DNA from: Stenopsyche tienmushanensis
Lineage: Eukaryota; Arthropoda; Insecta; Trichoptera; Stenopsychidae
Length of the DNA stretch: 64,000 bases
Assembly (NCBI GenBank): GCA_008973525.1
Contig: WACJ01000072.1
Coordinates: forward strand, 186,001 to 250,000
Reading direction: 5' to 3'
The notes under the pieces are model-generated. The model was given only the letters and a program-made list of their open reading frames with translations, searched no databases and was not told the DNA's origin. Positions 11,401 through 22,940 of the stretch are shown here, in pieces. The position numbers were made by a program, and so were the translations under genes. Numbering within the stretch: the first letter of the stretch is position 1; each line of letters starts with the position of its first letter.

Positions 11401-12860
11401 CGATGGTCCAGCACTTAATTAGGTAAATCATTACTGATCACCGTTATTTATTTCATAATTTGAAAAAAAAATCCAAGTGTTGCCACGGACCCACTAAGAA
11501 TAAACGCAGTTAAAATGTATAAATATTATCATACTGAATTGAAACCCGATTATGTGCTATATTACTTCAATTATTCAATTGAATTTAGCAAAAAAGCCCC
11601 CAAAGAGGAGCAATCAAACAAACGAGAAAAACTTCGATGAATCGTATTGAGTTTTATTGTTTTTTAAAATTTTCCCAATCAATTGAAATTGTTAGCGGGG
11701 AGATCGAGTGTCTTTCCAGCGAATTGAATAGCGGCCAAAGTTCCAAGCGTCAATGATCAAACACCATCCAGAAAATACATACGCCGAGCTTCTAATTTAA
11801 CTTTGATCGTTTGGCAAATACGCTAATGGATCCGGGAAATGGCTACTTTGTCGACTTTTTTACGATGGCGCATAAAGGGACCGTTCGATGTCAGTATGAT
11901 TTGGGTCAATTAAAATATGTTAATCCGCCTGGGTCGGGGATATGAAAAGGTCAAATCTCCATTCGCAGCCAGTCTTCTCTGGACAAACAATTAATCAATT
12001 AAAACATCGTTAGTCGCTTAGAAAAGCATCCGGGCGTCGCCGTAGTAAACAAGGTATTATTGAATTTAGAAGTGGACAAACACTACGACCCTCCCCCCAT
12101 CGGCTCCAGTACGAACGCCGTTGGAAATTCTAATTTACTGCTGTTTGCAATAAAATTGCAAATAGGCGCGCGCAGGGATGATTTAAGATCGGTTCGCCAA
12201 AAAGAGGACACGTCGCAGATTAGGAATAAAATAATCGTTTACGCGAAAAGTAATCTAATTAGGAGCGTGGGATGAATGTCAGTTATTGCCGTAGTAAATT
12301 TGCTGAGGGTAGTGTCACTAAATTACTCAAACTCATACATGATGGAAGCAGTTGCGGCCTGCTTAATAGCCTGGAGCTCTGTCTCTAAACACCGCCTAAG
12401 CCTGGAACAGGCATAAAACCCGGAAATTTTTATTTTGTCCCATAATATATTAAACCCTCTGTAAGCGCGTGCTTAATGCCAGGGATTTTAAGCAGAGTAA
12501 AAATTTAATATTTTTCACGCTGAGAGGAAGAAATTATATTTTAAAGCGTAGACGAAAACGTCGAAGTTGATTCGCGCATCCGCGAGGCGGAAGGGTGGCT
12601 GTTATTTCCTATTAACTCACTTTGAAACCAGTTATTGGTCTGAGAAATACTTTTATAGATTTGAAATCTTCGTTTTCAAATAAACTTAATAGAAATGTGC
12701 AACGTGTTCAGTAGTTAGATTGCTATTTGAAATGTATACACGGGGAGCGAATTCATTCTGCTTCTGTTCAAAATGTCCAAACAATCTCCAGCACATAAAA
12801 AACAGACATCATAAAGCAAACGATGAAATGGTAAAATGGCATATCGTCTGTCTGTTCACT
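11401..12860. other. Stretch without a recognised gene
   Basis: Unique-looking DNA of mixed composition. A 71-codon frame at 12,060-12,275 has no recognisable content. No repeats noticed. Confidence 0.4.
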
Positions 12861-12863
12861 ATA

Positions 12864-13360
12864 TCTAATATATAAAAATGAATACTGTTTGTTCGCATGT
12901 AATGCGCTGCCATACCGGTCATCAGATTGCGATAAAACTTCGTTCACTTATTGCTAAGGATTGCGCGAGTAACATAGGCATAGGCATATAAATAACAAAG
13001 TTTTTTGTTCGTATTTAATGCGATGCCATACCATTCATCCGATTGCGATAAAACTTTGTCAACTTATTGTTTATACTTGCGAGAATAACATAAACATAGT
13101 GAAAATATTGTATAGATGCACCATGTTGGCGCATATTGGTCTGGTGAAATGAAGTTTGGGCTGCGGAGACGAGGAGAGAAAGAATGCGCGCGCAATATAG
13201 AGGTTGAGTCGGTCTTCGAGAGAGACGAAAGCGAGTTTGCATATGCTTTTGAATCTCAGCTCTTCGGCTCGCACTACACGTGACCTGAAGCAATAAACTA
13301 CGTACTGCGTTTCTTTTCAAATTGCAACGCATGCCGGAGGACTACGGTCACTTTAATATC
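12864..13360 (+). mobile_element. Family A: Helitron-like repeat, copy 1
   Basis: Begins TCTAATATATAAAAATGAAT, a terminus style common in insect Helitron/Helentron elements (5' TC, AT-rich lead). Two related blocks follow in tandem (about 12,864-12,986 and 12,987-13,100), each with GCGATAAAACTT and a GCGAG-AATAACATAGGCATAG-like end. After them comes a GC-richer body shared with the 29.7-kb copy (ATGTTGGCGCATATTGGTCT, AGAAAGAATGCGCGCGCAAT, GCTCTTCGGCTCGCACTACA), ending at GCCGGAGGACTACGGTCACT. No replication-initiator or helicase coding is present, so it is non-autonomous. I did not find a clear 3' hairpin plus CTRR, so Helitron is the best guess, not proven. Confidence 0.55.
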
Positions 13361-15930
13361 AATTCAATAATGAATAAGAAAATGCATTAAATTTCTGATT
13401 TTTTTTTCTTGACATCCATTGCCACATTATGAAGAAAATTTATAAATTTAAAGTGGAAAAATGTTAAGCAAAAGGGTCGAATGAGACATATTTATAATCC
13501 TTGTGGTGATATCTAACGAAGGTCATGATGCCGTACATGATGCAATGCTTTTCAATGTAAAAGAACATTTACATGTTTGCATGCAATTTTATGCGAAGCA
13601 GAGGCCGAAAATTATCATTAAACACGTTTTTGAATTCACGTATGCATTTCGAATAAATTACAGGATTATTGGATTAAATGTAAATAAGCACACAACTGCA
13701 TCAAACGGCTACATATTACGCTAGGCCGAGCGCAAGTCGACATGTGTTAATCTACCGCAGAGCCAATTAAAGCAAGGAATATTCATAGTCCGGCAATGTT
13801 TGCTGCACTTTAAAACAATTAGCCGATTTAAAAATAAACAGCAAACGGCTACAGTGGCAAAATATTATTGCAATCGATTTTAGTTTGCGCAGAATTTTCT
13901 CGACAAGGTCTAACAGCATTTCCGACGGGGTCGCGCTGCCAGAGGTTGGATATAATTTGCATCACGCGAGAGCAAAAGGGCAAATGTCAAAGGACATCAG
14001 GGGTTTTCTAATTAAAGAGCTTTCCTCCGCAAAATTGCTTCCTCGCTAACAGCCTCGGAAGACAAAATGGATCACACGACAAAAAATATCGAACCGAATA
14101 GCTTAAAGTCGCAATCGCCGGCAGCCATTAAAAAACAACAACCCCGCAAGAAGTATCCACGACGGGCTCTAAGAATGTAATAAAACTCGTATATCCAATG
14201 GAGAAACACATGTATGCGGTTCGTTACATCCAAAGATGCAGGATGCGCGTATAATATCGAAGCAGGAAAATGATAACTGGGTCACACACAGACACAACAA
14301 ACCACAAAGGCTAGTCTCCGAGGAAAACTTCAACGGCAAATCTTTATTTTAAGACCTTCAAGAAGTCGTATATATTTATAGCATATTTTTAAAGACTGGA
14401 GCTACGACGCCCGCTTAAAAGACAGTTCCATTAAAACTTCATAAAACTTGTACACCTTTTGCAACTTGCATCTCGATCATAATGATAAAGCTGCTTCAAT
14501 CTCATCCCTTATTTTCCCTTATATCAAATACAATCTCATTAATGAGATCCCTTTTAATTAGGCCCTATTAATACCATTACGTAAAAACATCAACCAAAAA
14601 AGTAGTGTTCAATGCTTCGAAATTAAGAAGGCCGCGAGCGCATCGCGGAATTATTTTAATCATCAAAGTTCAACACCAGCATACGCCACGAGATAAAACG
14701 AAATGTATCCAGAGTCGTAAATAATTTTATCGCCTCGTATAAAAATCAGATATCAAAGGGATAAGTATCGAAGCGAAGATGATGGGGAGGGCAATAATAT
14801 TTCAACATCGCCATAACCAAGGGCCCGTCGTACATTATAAACTACAAACGATCCGTTTTATATTTTTCATCCAGGGGCGCAGATCATTCGACCTCGGGAT
14901 TGAGAAAAGGGTCGCTAGGTATCCCGTTCGCCATAAACTATGTACAAGAGGCATACAACTGTCGGATTACAAGTAAGCTCACGCTCCATCTTTCTCCATT
15001 TATCTCGACATAGCACCATTCCCATTTCCCGCGAAAGCTTTTCCTAGCGGCACGGGACTTATTTTCCAGCGGACACTCGCCGGCGGGAAAGGGTCAAGAA
15101 AAAACCTGTAAAACAATATTGCATCTGGATTTTTTTTTTATTATTGCAAGACCGTAATTCTAGAAGGGTCCGGCGGAATGTTTATGATTAGAGCGCTACT
15201 ACGGACGAGGATGGCAATAAAGCTCCCCGGAATTAGACGGGATATCATTTGCACTGTTCGTATTATTGTGTTCGTATTTTGACGTATTTTCAAGCTTTAA
15301 ATAAATAACGAAATGGATAATGAAAGCTAATTTGAACCGCTCAACGATATGACAATGCATTGGTTCGAATGAAAATGCTTTTAGAACGCTATTATTATAT
15401 ATTTTTAGATGAAATGATCAAAAATCTATACAATAATATATAAAGGCCATAGATATTGAAATATATTTGTAATGTTGGATGACCTCATTGCCTAAAAAAA
15501 TGTTATGCAATATTGTAACAATACGTAGATTGAGACCAAATCGAATAAATAATCACCGAAAGGACAGTTTGAAATATTAATAAGCATAAATGGATAATGG
15601 GTGGACATCAGTATAATGGCTAATAAGAGTTGGGAATAATGAAAATTAAATTCTACACAGAATTCCATAATAAAAGACATCACTCAGATCTGGTTGGTAT
15701 TTTGGAATATGTCAACCACACGCGGACAAAGCGCATGCGCAATTTTCCATTAGGGTCGCACGGGCTGTCAAAATGGTTCCACGGTCGCAAACCCACCAAA
15801 CAATGGTCTGCAAACTTTGCTTTGATAAACCACAGATGTGATCGATGAATGCTGAATTAAAATGGAAATATTAGACAATCAAAGCAGGTTAAACATGAAC
15901 TACACTCATACATCTATGAATACACTTTGT
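13361..15930. other. Long stretch without a recognised gene; possible conserved non-coding DNA
   Basis: Free of the repeat families seen elsewhere. The part from about 13,740 to 14,160 is of even, moderate composition with several homeodomain-type cores (TAATTA, CAATTA) and GC-balanced words, the look of regulatory DNA in insect introns. Open frames at 13,503-13,724, 14,779-14,976 and 15,630-15,848 have no recognisable domain. Confidence 0.3.
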
Positions 15931-15931
15931 A

Positions 15932-16195
15932 TTAGGGTGTCCCATAAGTTTCTTTCGTTTTCATTTTAAGAAAAAAATAAACAATAATTTGTATTACATC
16001 AAAATTTATTATTTTATTAATATATGGATGAAAAACAACGCCTAGTCTGTTCGCTAATTCTGGCCGTTTTCTGGCAATTGCATCCTTTAGATTGTCTAGT
16101 TGGAAACAATATTTTGTTGAATTGATCGTTTCACCTTGCTGAAGTAGCTCATAATAAACTACCCCCTTCCAATCCCACCAAATGCATAGCAAAAC
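15932..16195 (-). pseudogene. mariner transposase 3' fragment with terminal repeat
   Basis: The plus-strand left edge TTAGGGTGTCCCATAAGTTT, preceded by TA (15,930-15,931), is a mariner-type inverted terminus. Reading inward on minus, the frame 15,932-16,192 contains CIWWDWKGVVYYELLQQGE, the strongly conserved mariner segment around the second catalytic Asp (WWDWKG.VYYELL), then RKRPELANRLGVVFHPY. In mariners the next residues form the HDNARPH block carrying the third catalytic Asp; here it is replaced by HPYINK and the frame runs into the terminal repeat, so the C-terminal catalytic residue is lost. The N-terminal half and the other terminus were not found beyond about 16,195. A dead fragment. 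Confidence 0.85.
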
Positions 16196-16788
16196 TTTTT
16201 TTGGATGTAGGCTAGGTTTAGCTATAGCTAAAGCTTCTGTACCCTTGGTCCAAGACCGTTTACGTTGGATATTCTAATAGAGTCTATAATATCTAGAGAT
16301 ATCTTCTAACTCGTTTTAGGCCTGTCAACGATCCGATAGTAAACGAACCCGCATGCGGCCATTCATCTTAAAACAAACAAGCGAGGCGGGATGCAACTCA
16401 ATAGCTTTAAGTCGGGAGAGGAATGAAAATGGCGAATTCCGAACTGATTCAAGGATTCAACCATTTCGAGACCAAGCATATGACTAGCACAAAAATCAAG
16501 ATTCTCATGAGCGGCGATACCAATATGGGCCAATGACCCAGAAACGCCTTTTTTTTAATCAACGATGACAAAGAGCACAAGCTCGATTATTTTCTCGATC
16601 ACATAACAGCTATAAAGCGGCATTTTTTTCCGGTACGCCTTTCACTATATAGGGCGAATTCATGACATCCTGTCGTTCCTATTAATGCTCATAGCGGAGG
16701 TAAGCAAAGTGGAAAATCGTGAATGAAAATAGCACCATGCACGATACTCAAAAAGCACGCTGTGCCTTTTTTCATGCCAACAAACGAG
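16196..16788. other. Stretch without a recognised gene
   Basis: No supported feature; short AT-rich and mixed segments. Confidence 0.45.
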
Positions 16789-17558
16789 CAGTGGTGTAAC
16801 TACCATATACGGACCCCCGGGCAAAAATCACGCCCCCTCCCCCAGAATGCGAAATATATTATGATTAATTGATTTAAGTTCAAATTCGAAACGACATAAA
16901 TAATACATATGGAAGTTTAATTCTGTATACTATTATTATACGAGAGCATTGACTATTAATATTTAAGAATAGCCAACTTGGTATACAATATACCATAATA
17001 GAATCGCCACAAAGCATGGAATTGGGCCATATATCGTTGGCGTACAAAAAAAAATGAATGGAATTTTACAAAGCCATGCCTTGGATTTAAACATCCATAA
17101 ACTTGCTATATGTCTTTCGGTTGTAAATTAAAAATATTCCGAATGAAACAATCACATTGGTCGAATAGTAATTAAATTTTATTTTTGCCTCCTTAGAATT
17201 TCCCAGTCGCTTCTTTTGTACAGTAGATTTATTGTTCGAATACACCTTTTTTCAATGAAAAGTTTCAGCGACTTTATTCTTGGATTTCAATTTAAATGAA
17301 TCGAGTTTTTGCACTTCTTAAAAAGTTTTTTTAAAACTTATTTTATCATCCCTCCACGTCGTTACGAATATAATAATAAACGGCATATTGAAATAAAATT
17401 GGTTTCACCACCAAACACCTCGCCATGCGCTCAATATTGAAGAGACATTTGAACTTTGTATTAAAAAAAATATTTATTAAGCCTTTCATGAAAAATTAGA
17501 TTGGGTCGCATTGTCCTACTGGATCTCTATGCCTCGCTATTATATAGCTACGCCACTG
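16789..17558. mobile_element. Possible hAT-type MITE with degenerate terminal repeats
   Basis: Left edge CAGTGGTGTAACTACC and right edge TAGCTACGCCACTG are inverted matches with about two mismatches over 14. The CAGTGGCGTAACTA-type terminus is typical of many animal hAT-like elements. Near the left end is a C-rich run (GGACCCCCGGGC ... CCCCCTCCCCC), also common just inside such termini. The 770-bp interior is AT-rich and non-coding. The 8-bp flanks (CAAACGAG and CCAATGCG) agree only in part, so target duplication is unproven. Confidence 0.4.
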
Positions 17559-18270
17559 CCAATGCGAATGTATATCGCGAAAGAAAAGACCGCAACAGGC
17601 ACGAGAGGAAGTCATTAAAGGCCGCTGCGGCTAACAAACATTTAGCCGCCCTGCATGTTAATAATTGTGTGTCGGGGTTGAAAACAAACGATACGGTCCT
17701 CGTATATATTCTAATGAAAGCCCGTCGCAATCAACGCACAAAGGTCTCGCGCAAAAATGCGGCCCCGCAAACTTTGCGCCTTTGCGTGCAGCCCCTTCTC
17801 AACTTTTTGACCACATCAAAGATAAAAAAGGGAAAGTTTAGCGTAATTGGGTTGCCCATGCGACATTCCGGGTCGAAAGGACGTACAAATCAATTTGATG
17901 GACTGTAATTGATACTGCCGGGGAGGAATAATAGAATTACTTTAACAGCAATTCGTGTATAGCTCCATAATGGAAGCCTGAAAAAGTAAATCATTATACA
18001 ACAGCCACTAATAGATGATAACATAAATGACTCGTTATATTATAACACAAGGGGATGAGATATGGGACAATTATTACTCTCAAAGGTCCTAATAAATAAA
18101 ATGATTGAACCACTTTCTACTGGCCTCCCAAAGACCACTTGTTATTTACAGCACTTCAGATATTAATTTTCCGATGGCCCGTAAGTGTGGAATATTCATT
18201 AATAAAAATTAAATAAGTCGGCATACATGTGTGCAATGGCAGCCATATGTTACGATCTAATATAAATTTA
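17559..18270. other. Stretch without a recognised gene
   Basis: A 135-codon frame at 17,501-17,908 crosses the right end of the putative hAT element and has a non-ATG first codon; its Lys/Arg-rich translation matches nothing I know. GC-balanced from 17,570 to 17,900, otherwise AT-rich. Confidence 0.35.
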
Positions 18271-18963
18271 GCGAGCCGAAGAAAGCTAGTTAACGAGGTG
18301 ACCAACTCCATCTTGCTCTACGCTGCATCAGTCTGGACATAAATGATACAGAAAGACAGAAACAGATATAAACTGTTAAATAGAATAAGCGCAATTCGAA
18401 TAATATCAGCCTATAGAACGATCTCACTAGACGCAGTACAAGTTCTAGCAGGACAACCTCGCCATGGAAAGGAAGCGCAGATATAAGAAAAACACAGGAA
18501 AAGAAGAAGCCTGGGAAGAGTCGATATAACAACGGCAGAAACGCTGGGACACTGGAACCGAAGGAAGGTGGACATAACAATTGATTCCAGCGATACAAAA
18601 ATGGACCTCGCATAAACACGGAGACCTCATCTATCACCTGACCCAGATGCTGACGTGACACGGGTGCTTCGGTGCTTATCTATTTAAAATTGGCAAGGAG
18701 ACAAAGTGTCACTACTGCGGCGAGGATCGCGATGACGCAGAGCAGACCATCTTCAAATGTGAGGCGAAGGCAGATGATAGGCGAGAATTAGCGAAAAAAA
18801 TTGGAGAAACCCCAACTATATCCTACATGGTCACCACAATGACCAAAACGAAAGAAAAGTGGGAAGCGTGGACAAATTTCGTTAATGAGGTCACGCGGAA
18901 GAAAGAAAACGGAGAAAGAACTAGAAGAGTGAACACCGCGGATTCTAAGGGGGTCGATGGATA
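18271..18963 (+). pseudogene. R1-clade LINE, C-terminal ORF2 fragment
   Basis: The translation across several frames follows the C-terminal part of R1-type non-LTR retrotransposon polyproteins. It opens with RKLVNEVTNSILLYAASVW, then AYRTISLDAVQVLAGQP (the usual end of the reverse-transcriptase/thumb region), then RWDTGTEGRW, KHGDLIYHLTQMLT and HGCFGAYLFKIGKE. The terminal zinc knuckle follows with CHYC...CEAK (Cys-x2-Cys then a late Cys) and a Lys/Glu-rich tail ending at a TAA at about 18,961-18,963. There are in-frame stops (after SVW, after EESI, after RWT, and in LT*HGC) and at least one frameshift, so the copy is dead. The reverse transcriptase core and endonuclease are missing (5' truncation). 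Confidence 0.85.
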
Positions 18964-18991
18964 AAAAAAGGGTGGGGATTTTCGTCGGACA

Positions 18992-19151
18992 AAAATACTC
19001 TCTTCTCTAGGTAACTTTTTATTCAGCACGAGAAAGAGAAAGATCTGGCTGCGAGAAGGACGTCCTCCCGCAGCCAAGGCCAACTGAAGACTGCGCGTCA
19101 CAGCCCAACCAGTAGCGGTACACGAACAATAAGCTATCGATCGGTAATTAT
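18992..19151 (-). repeat. Family D: palindrome-bearing repeat, copy 2
   Basis: Same order of landmarks as the copy at 5.08 kb: TACTCTCTTCTCTAGGT, TTTTTATTCAGCAC, AGATCTGGCTGCG, CCGCAGCCAAGGCCAACT and finally ATCGATCGGTAATT. On minus, AATAAA reads at 19,018-19,023. The 29-nt palindrome at 19,047-19,075 is nearly perfect: GGCTGCGAGAAGGACGTC pairs with its other half. It begins less than 30 bp after the end of the R1-type fragment on the other strand, and the two may have moved together. Confidence 0.65.
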
Positions 19152-19175
19152 AGGCAAAATATCCCCGCAGCGCCA

Positions 19176-22100
19176 CAGTAGATGACGCTGTTAAAATAGC
19201 ATAAATATATTTCAGTCTTATGCAAAAACCGTGTGATTGATTGACGTGTGATCAACGCCGGTCGAAATTAAAAATGCATTATTATAAAAATACCTATATA
19301 AATATATGGGTTAACTGGATGTTATCAATCACAGACAAGAGATGAATATTGACATATTTATCAGTGACACCGTTACACCAGATGACTCGCCATAATATAA
19401 TAAGGAAAATGTGATTTTTCCAATCAATAATAAGGAGCTGAGCTTATTTCATCGCTTTATTGTCTATCCATACATTATTTTTAGATAATAACATGTCAAG
19501 CTCAGTGTCACTTCATGGAAAGAAATTTACTGAAGCAACGTAGAATATAATCCGATATACGAGGTGACATGATACGTGCATTGTAGCAAGGAGTTACATG
19601 TACTGTATGGTAATAACGGGGATGCTTTCGAAATTGAATTTCTATCCACTTTTTCAGCGAAATCGAAGCTTCACACGACTAAATCGCATTACAGGCCTAT
19701 TTTTGAAAAGTCATCAAAAATCACGTTTCGCGACACGTGTCACTCCTATTCATTCGAGCGCAACTGTTTAAACACAAATCTCGTTTCGCAACGAAAACAC
19801 GTCAAATGCGAATCACGAGACGAGTTTCGATTCGCGGATGTATTCCATCATGGAGAGCAAATAAACACAAACTGTAGTACGTGCCGTTGTCTAATCTGGC
19901 TAATTGCAAGCCGAGAACGGTTTACATAAATTAACTACCCTTTCCATCAAACCCCAGAGAAAAGTGGTTCCGCGGTTCAATTGTGCTGAATCCAAAGAAG
20001 GGTTGAAATGTCGAAGACACGCAGTCGTCTTAAGTCACAACGTCGTTATCAAAATAATCGCACAAGATTAACGACGAAACTGACTTAATTCACTTTAAAT
20101 TCATATAGTATTTTTAAATATGTCAATCTAAAATCAGATATAAGCACACAATGAGTTGAAATATTATTTTAAATGGATCGAAAAAGGTTAAATAAGGTAA
20201 CGAAATGTTTTCACATTAGATCTTCATGATTTCATATTGTGTGCTTCGAAGAGCTCCGAATATGTGGTAATTGAGCAATATGATATTCAAAGAATTTAAT
20301 GGACGCGATAAAATGTTCAATCCCAGCTCAATAACTATTTACTAGGTCTTGCTTTATCGCGCTGAAGAATTTTTCATCGTTAAAGGGTTAAACGAATAAT
20401 ATCCTATATATCCTATACATAAAACGGATAATATATCACTTAATAAGTTCGTAGGATATTTTCGCACTTTAAATTTTCTTTTTCTTTATTTGGGGTCGTT
20501 TTTTCGTGACTCTTTAACAATCATAATTGGCTGTGTTTTAGCATAAGCTTTTAAAACGAAAATGTTTGATTATCTATAGATCTTCGTAATTCAAGATTTT
20601 CTATGCTGAAAGATTTTGCTTATTTGAGTTGAGAGCTATATCGAAAGTACACTCTCAGTTAATTGAAAATCCAATACGAAGCATGGGAAACTGCATTCCT
20701 GTTAGAAGATTGGTTATATAACTAATTTGCATCAGACGTTGAAATACATTGGATGGGAAACAGTACAAAATATACAGTTTTACTCCTTCTAGATAAGATA
20801 TCAAAGATATAAAGCCATCACGTGATATTATAAGATCTAAACTGAAGATAGATTTTACTATATTACATAAAAAACGTATGAGATTTTCATCCCTGAAGGG
20901 ATTCCTAATTCGATTAAAAATATTTGAATCACGTACACGTAAGACTGAATAACCTAAGAATACCCCGTATCCGAGAATTATTTAGTACAGGCCAATTAAG
21001 GAAGAGGCCTTAATCGACCGAGTGCCCCCAGGAAGATCAGAAAGAAAAAGCGTGGGAAGTCGTCAACGGCATACATAACAATATGTAGAAAATGTTGATG
21101 CTCGAGAAAACTCCCAACGAATATCAAAATTAGCGCATATTAATGGGTTCCATCATAGCGTCGTGACTATAATTCGCATGCTAATGTTCTACACGATTAC
21201 ACCATGTGGTCTCATCAAAATAAGCGATTGTCATACAATCTGAGCGTCGGCCTTGGTTGCTTTTGAATGAATTTTTCCATAGATGATTTCCAAAAATTTA
21301 AACGATCATCATTTGCGATAATCGGAACAATTCGGTTGTTGCACGCAACACCATGCAACCAAATGCAATTTATGTCGTGGAAAATATGAATTAATACACT
21401 TTATTATGAAAACATTTTCGCAACGGGAATGAAGAACCGTTTCGTATAAAACGATATTTTGGACTCGCTAATGAGCTAAAATTAGAAACCCAAAGCAATA
21501 TATATATATATTAAAAGCCGCTAATATATACAAGCAAATAATATTCAAAATACATGGGAGATTGCGTGCAAGAAAATAATGGGCTTCCAGGTGAGAATTC
21601 GAGCAAATAATGCACGAACACGGCCATTAATAATATTATGTAGACGCGTTGTAGAACAACTGTTAAATGGCATACAATCGTACAAAAGAGTATTTGAGGC
21701 ATTTTGCATGATCGTGATGAGAATAACCACATCAATAAACTAGTTAAGAAGTCAAATCGTATAATTTACAAGCGCTCTGCAGTTGAAGCGATATGCATTT
21801 TATTTGAAATTAACTGTTTTAAATTGTATATTAAAACTGCATAAAAACTCATTCAGCTCGATGCGCATAATTATGCACAAAATTTCAAAACTCTCCAGCG
21901 CAAGTTTGAAGTTAATTCTTTCTTGTTGTAAAGTGAGTACTTGCATTTCGGAAAATATAAAGTTAGACGAACGACATTAAATACTTTTGCAGAAGTAGAA
22001 TATATCAAAATAAATTTGGATATTGCATATACTATTGTAATATAATGATAATGATTTTTTAAACTTGAACTCTTGCATGTATGAAATAATAGGAGTTTTC

Positions 22101-22545
22101 CCCCTATCCCTTTTTGAAAGAAAAACTGCTCAGTCTTTAAAAACCACCCTCATATTTAGAGGCTCTATTTCTACAGATGATTGCTTGAACATGAATACAA
22201 TTAATTATTACTAATAGTCAAATTCAACTTTATAATAAACGATTTGACTCTTGAAAAAAAATAATAGAATGGACGCAATTTTCATCTATATTTATATCCC
22301 CCTGACTTTGCACCGCCTTGATTATCATCGTTTTCTCCGATCTACAAATCTAAATTAGTGTAAAAAGGTTTTACACAGGAGGATGATATCCGAGCGGAGC
22401 TTGATTTATTCTTTAGCACAGAATAGAAAAGCTCCCCTGGGAAATGCCGATTGAAATTTCAAACTGGGAAGAAGTTTTAAGAATATAACATGGAAATGTA
22501 TTTCTGATTAAATCCTTGTTTTACAAAAAATGAAACATTTTTCAT
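19176..22545. other. Long AT-rich stretch without a recognised gene
   Basis: A 117-codon frame at 19,576-19,929 has no recognisable domain. Short AT microsatellite at about 21,500-21,512. No repeat family seen elsewhere in the window was noticed. Confidence 0.4.
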
Positions 22546-22548
22546 AAT

Positions 22549-22940
22549 AATCATCATCAAAGTGCAGACACAAACAGTCTAATGCAGAACTATGGGCCTC
22601 TTCAATATCCATTCATCTCGTCTGTATCATATATTCACCTCCTCATTTGCTCGATATAGAAGGTAGCATAACCTCCGAGTTTCATTTAGAACGTTCACCC
22701 AGTGGGTATCCTGATGAACGTATTAACGAACGCTTTCACGGTCGACTCAATAGGGAGTGTGGGAAGTTTGTAAAGACTGAGTAGTTTTCTTCGGGAGACA
22801 GTGGAAAACTACTCTAGACAACCTTTTTGATTCTACTGGAAAGGGCTTTCTGGAGTGCAGAGTCCAGTCTCTTCTTTCCTCGCTAGGGCGTTGTCGGACT
22901 AGTACACCAACTGAGGGTGTCTCCGAGTGACCCTCACAGT
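22549..22940 (-). repeat. Family C: (GAT)n-tailed LINE-like repeat, copy 2
   Basis: On the plus strand it starts with the reverse of the tail (ATCATCATC), then AACAGTCTAATGCAGAACTA, GGGCCTCTTCAATATCCATT and TTCACCTCCTCATTTGCTCG. It continues well beyond copy 1 (GAAAACTACTCTA, TTTTTGATTCTACTGGAAAG, GGGCTTTCTGGA) up to GTGTCTCCGAGTGACC. The longer part is shared with the 49.6-kb copy. Stops in every frame; this looks like 3' untranslated sequence of a LINE on minus. Confidence 0.65.

Noticed and set aside
17501..17908. 135-codon frame, Lys/Arg-rich
   Set aside because: Starts with TTG and crosses the end of a probable hAT element; no family resemblance.
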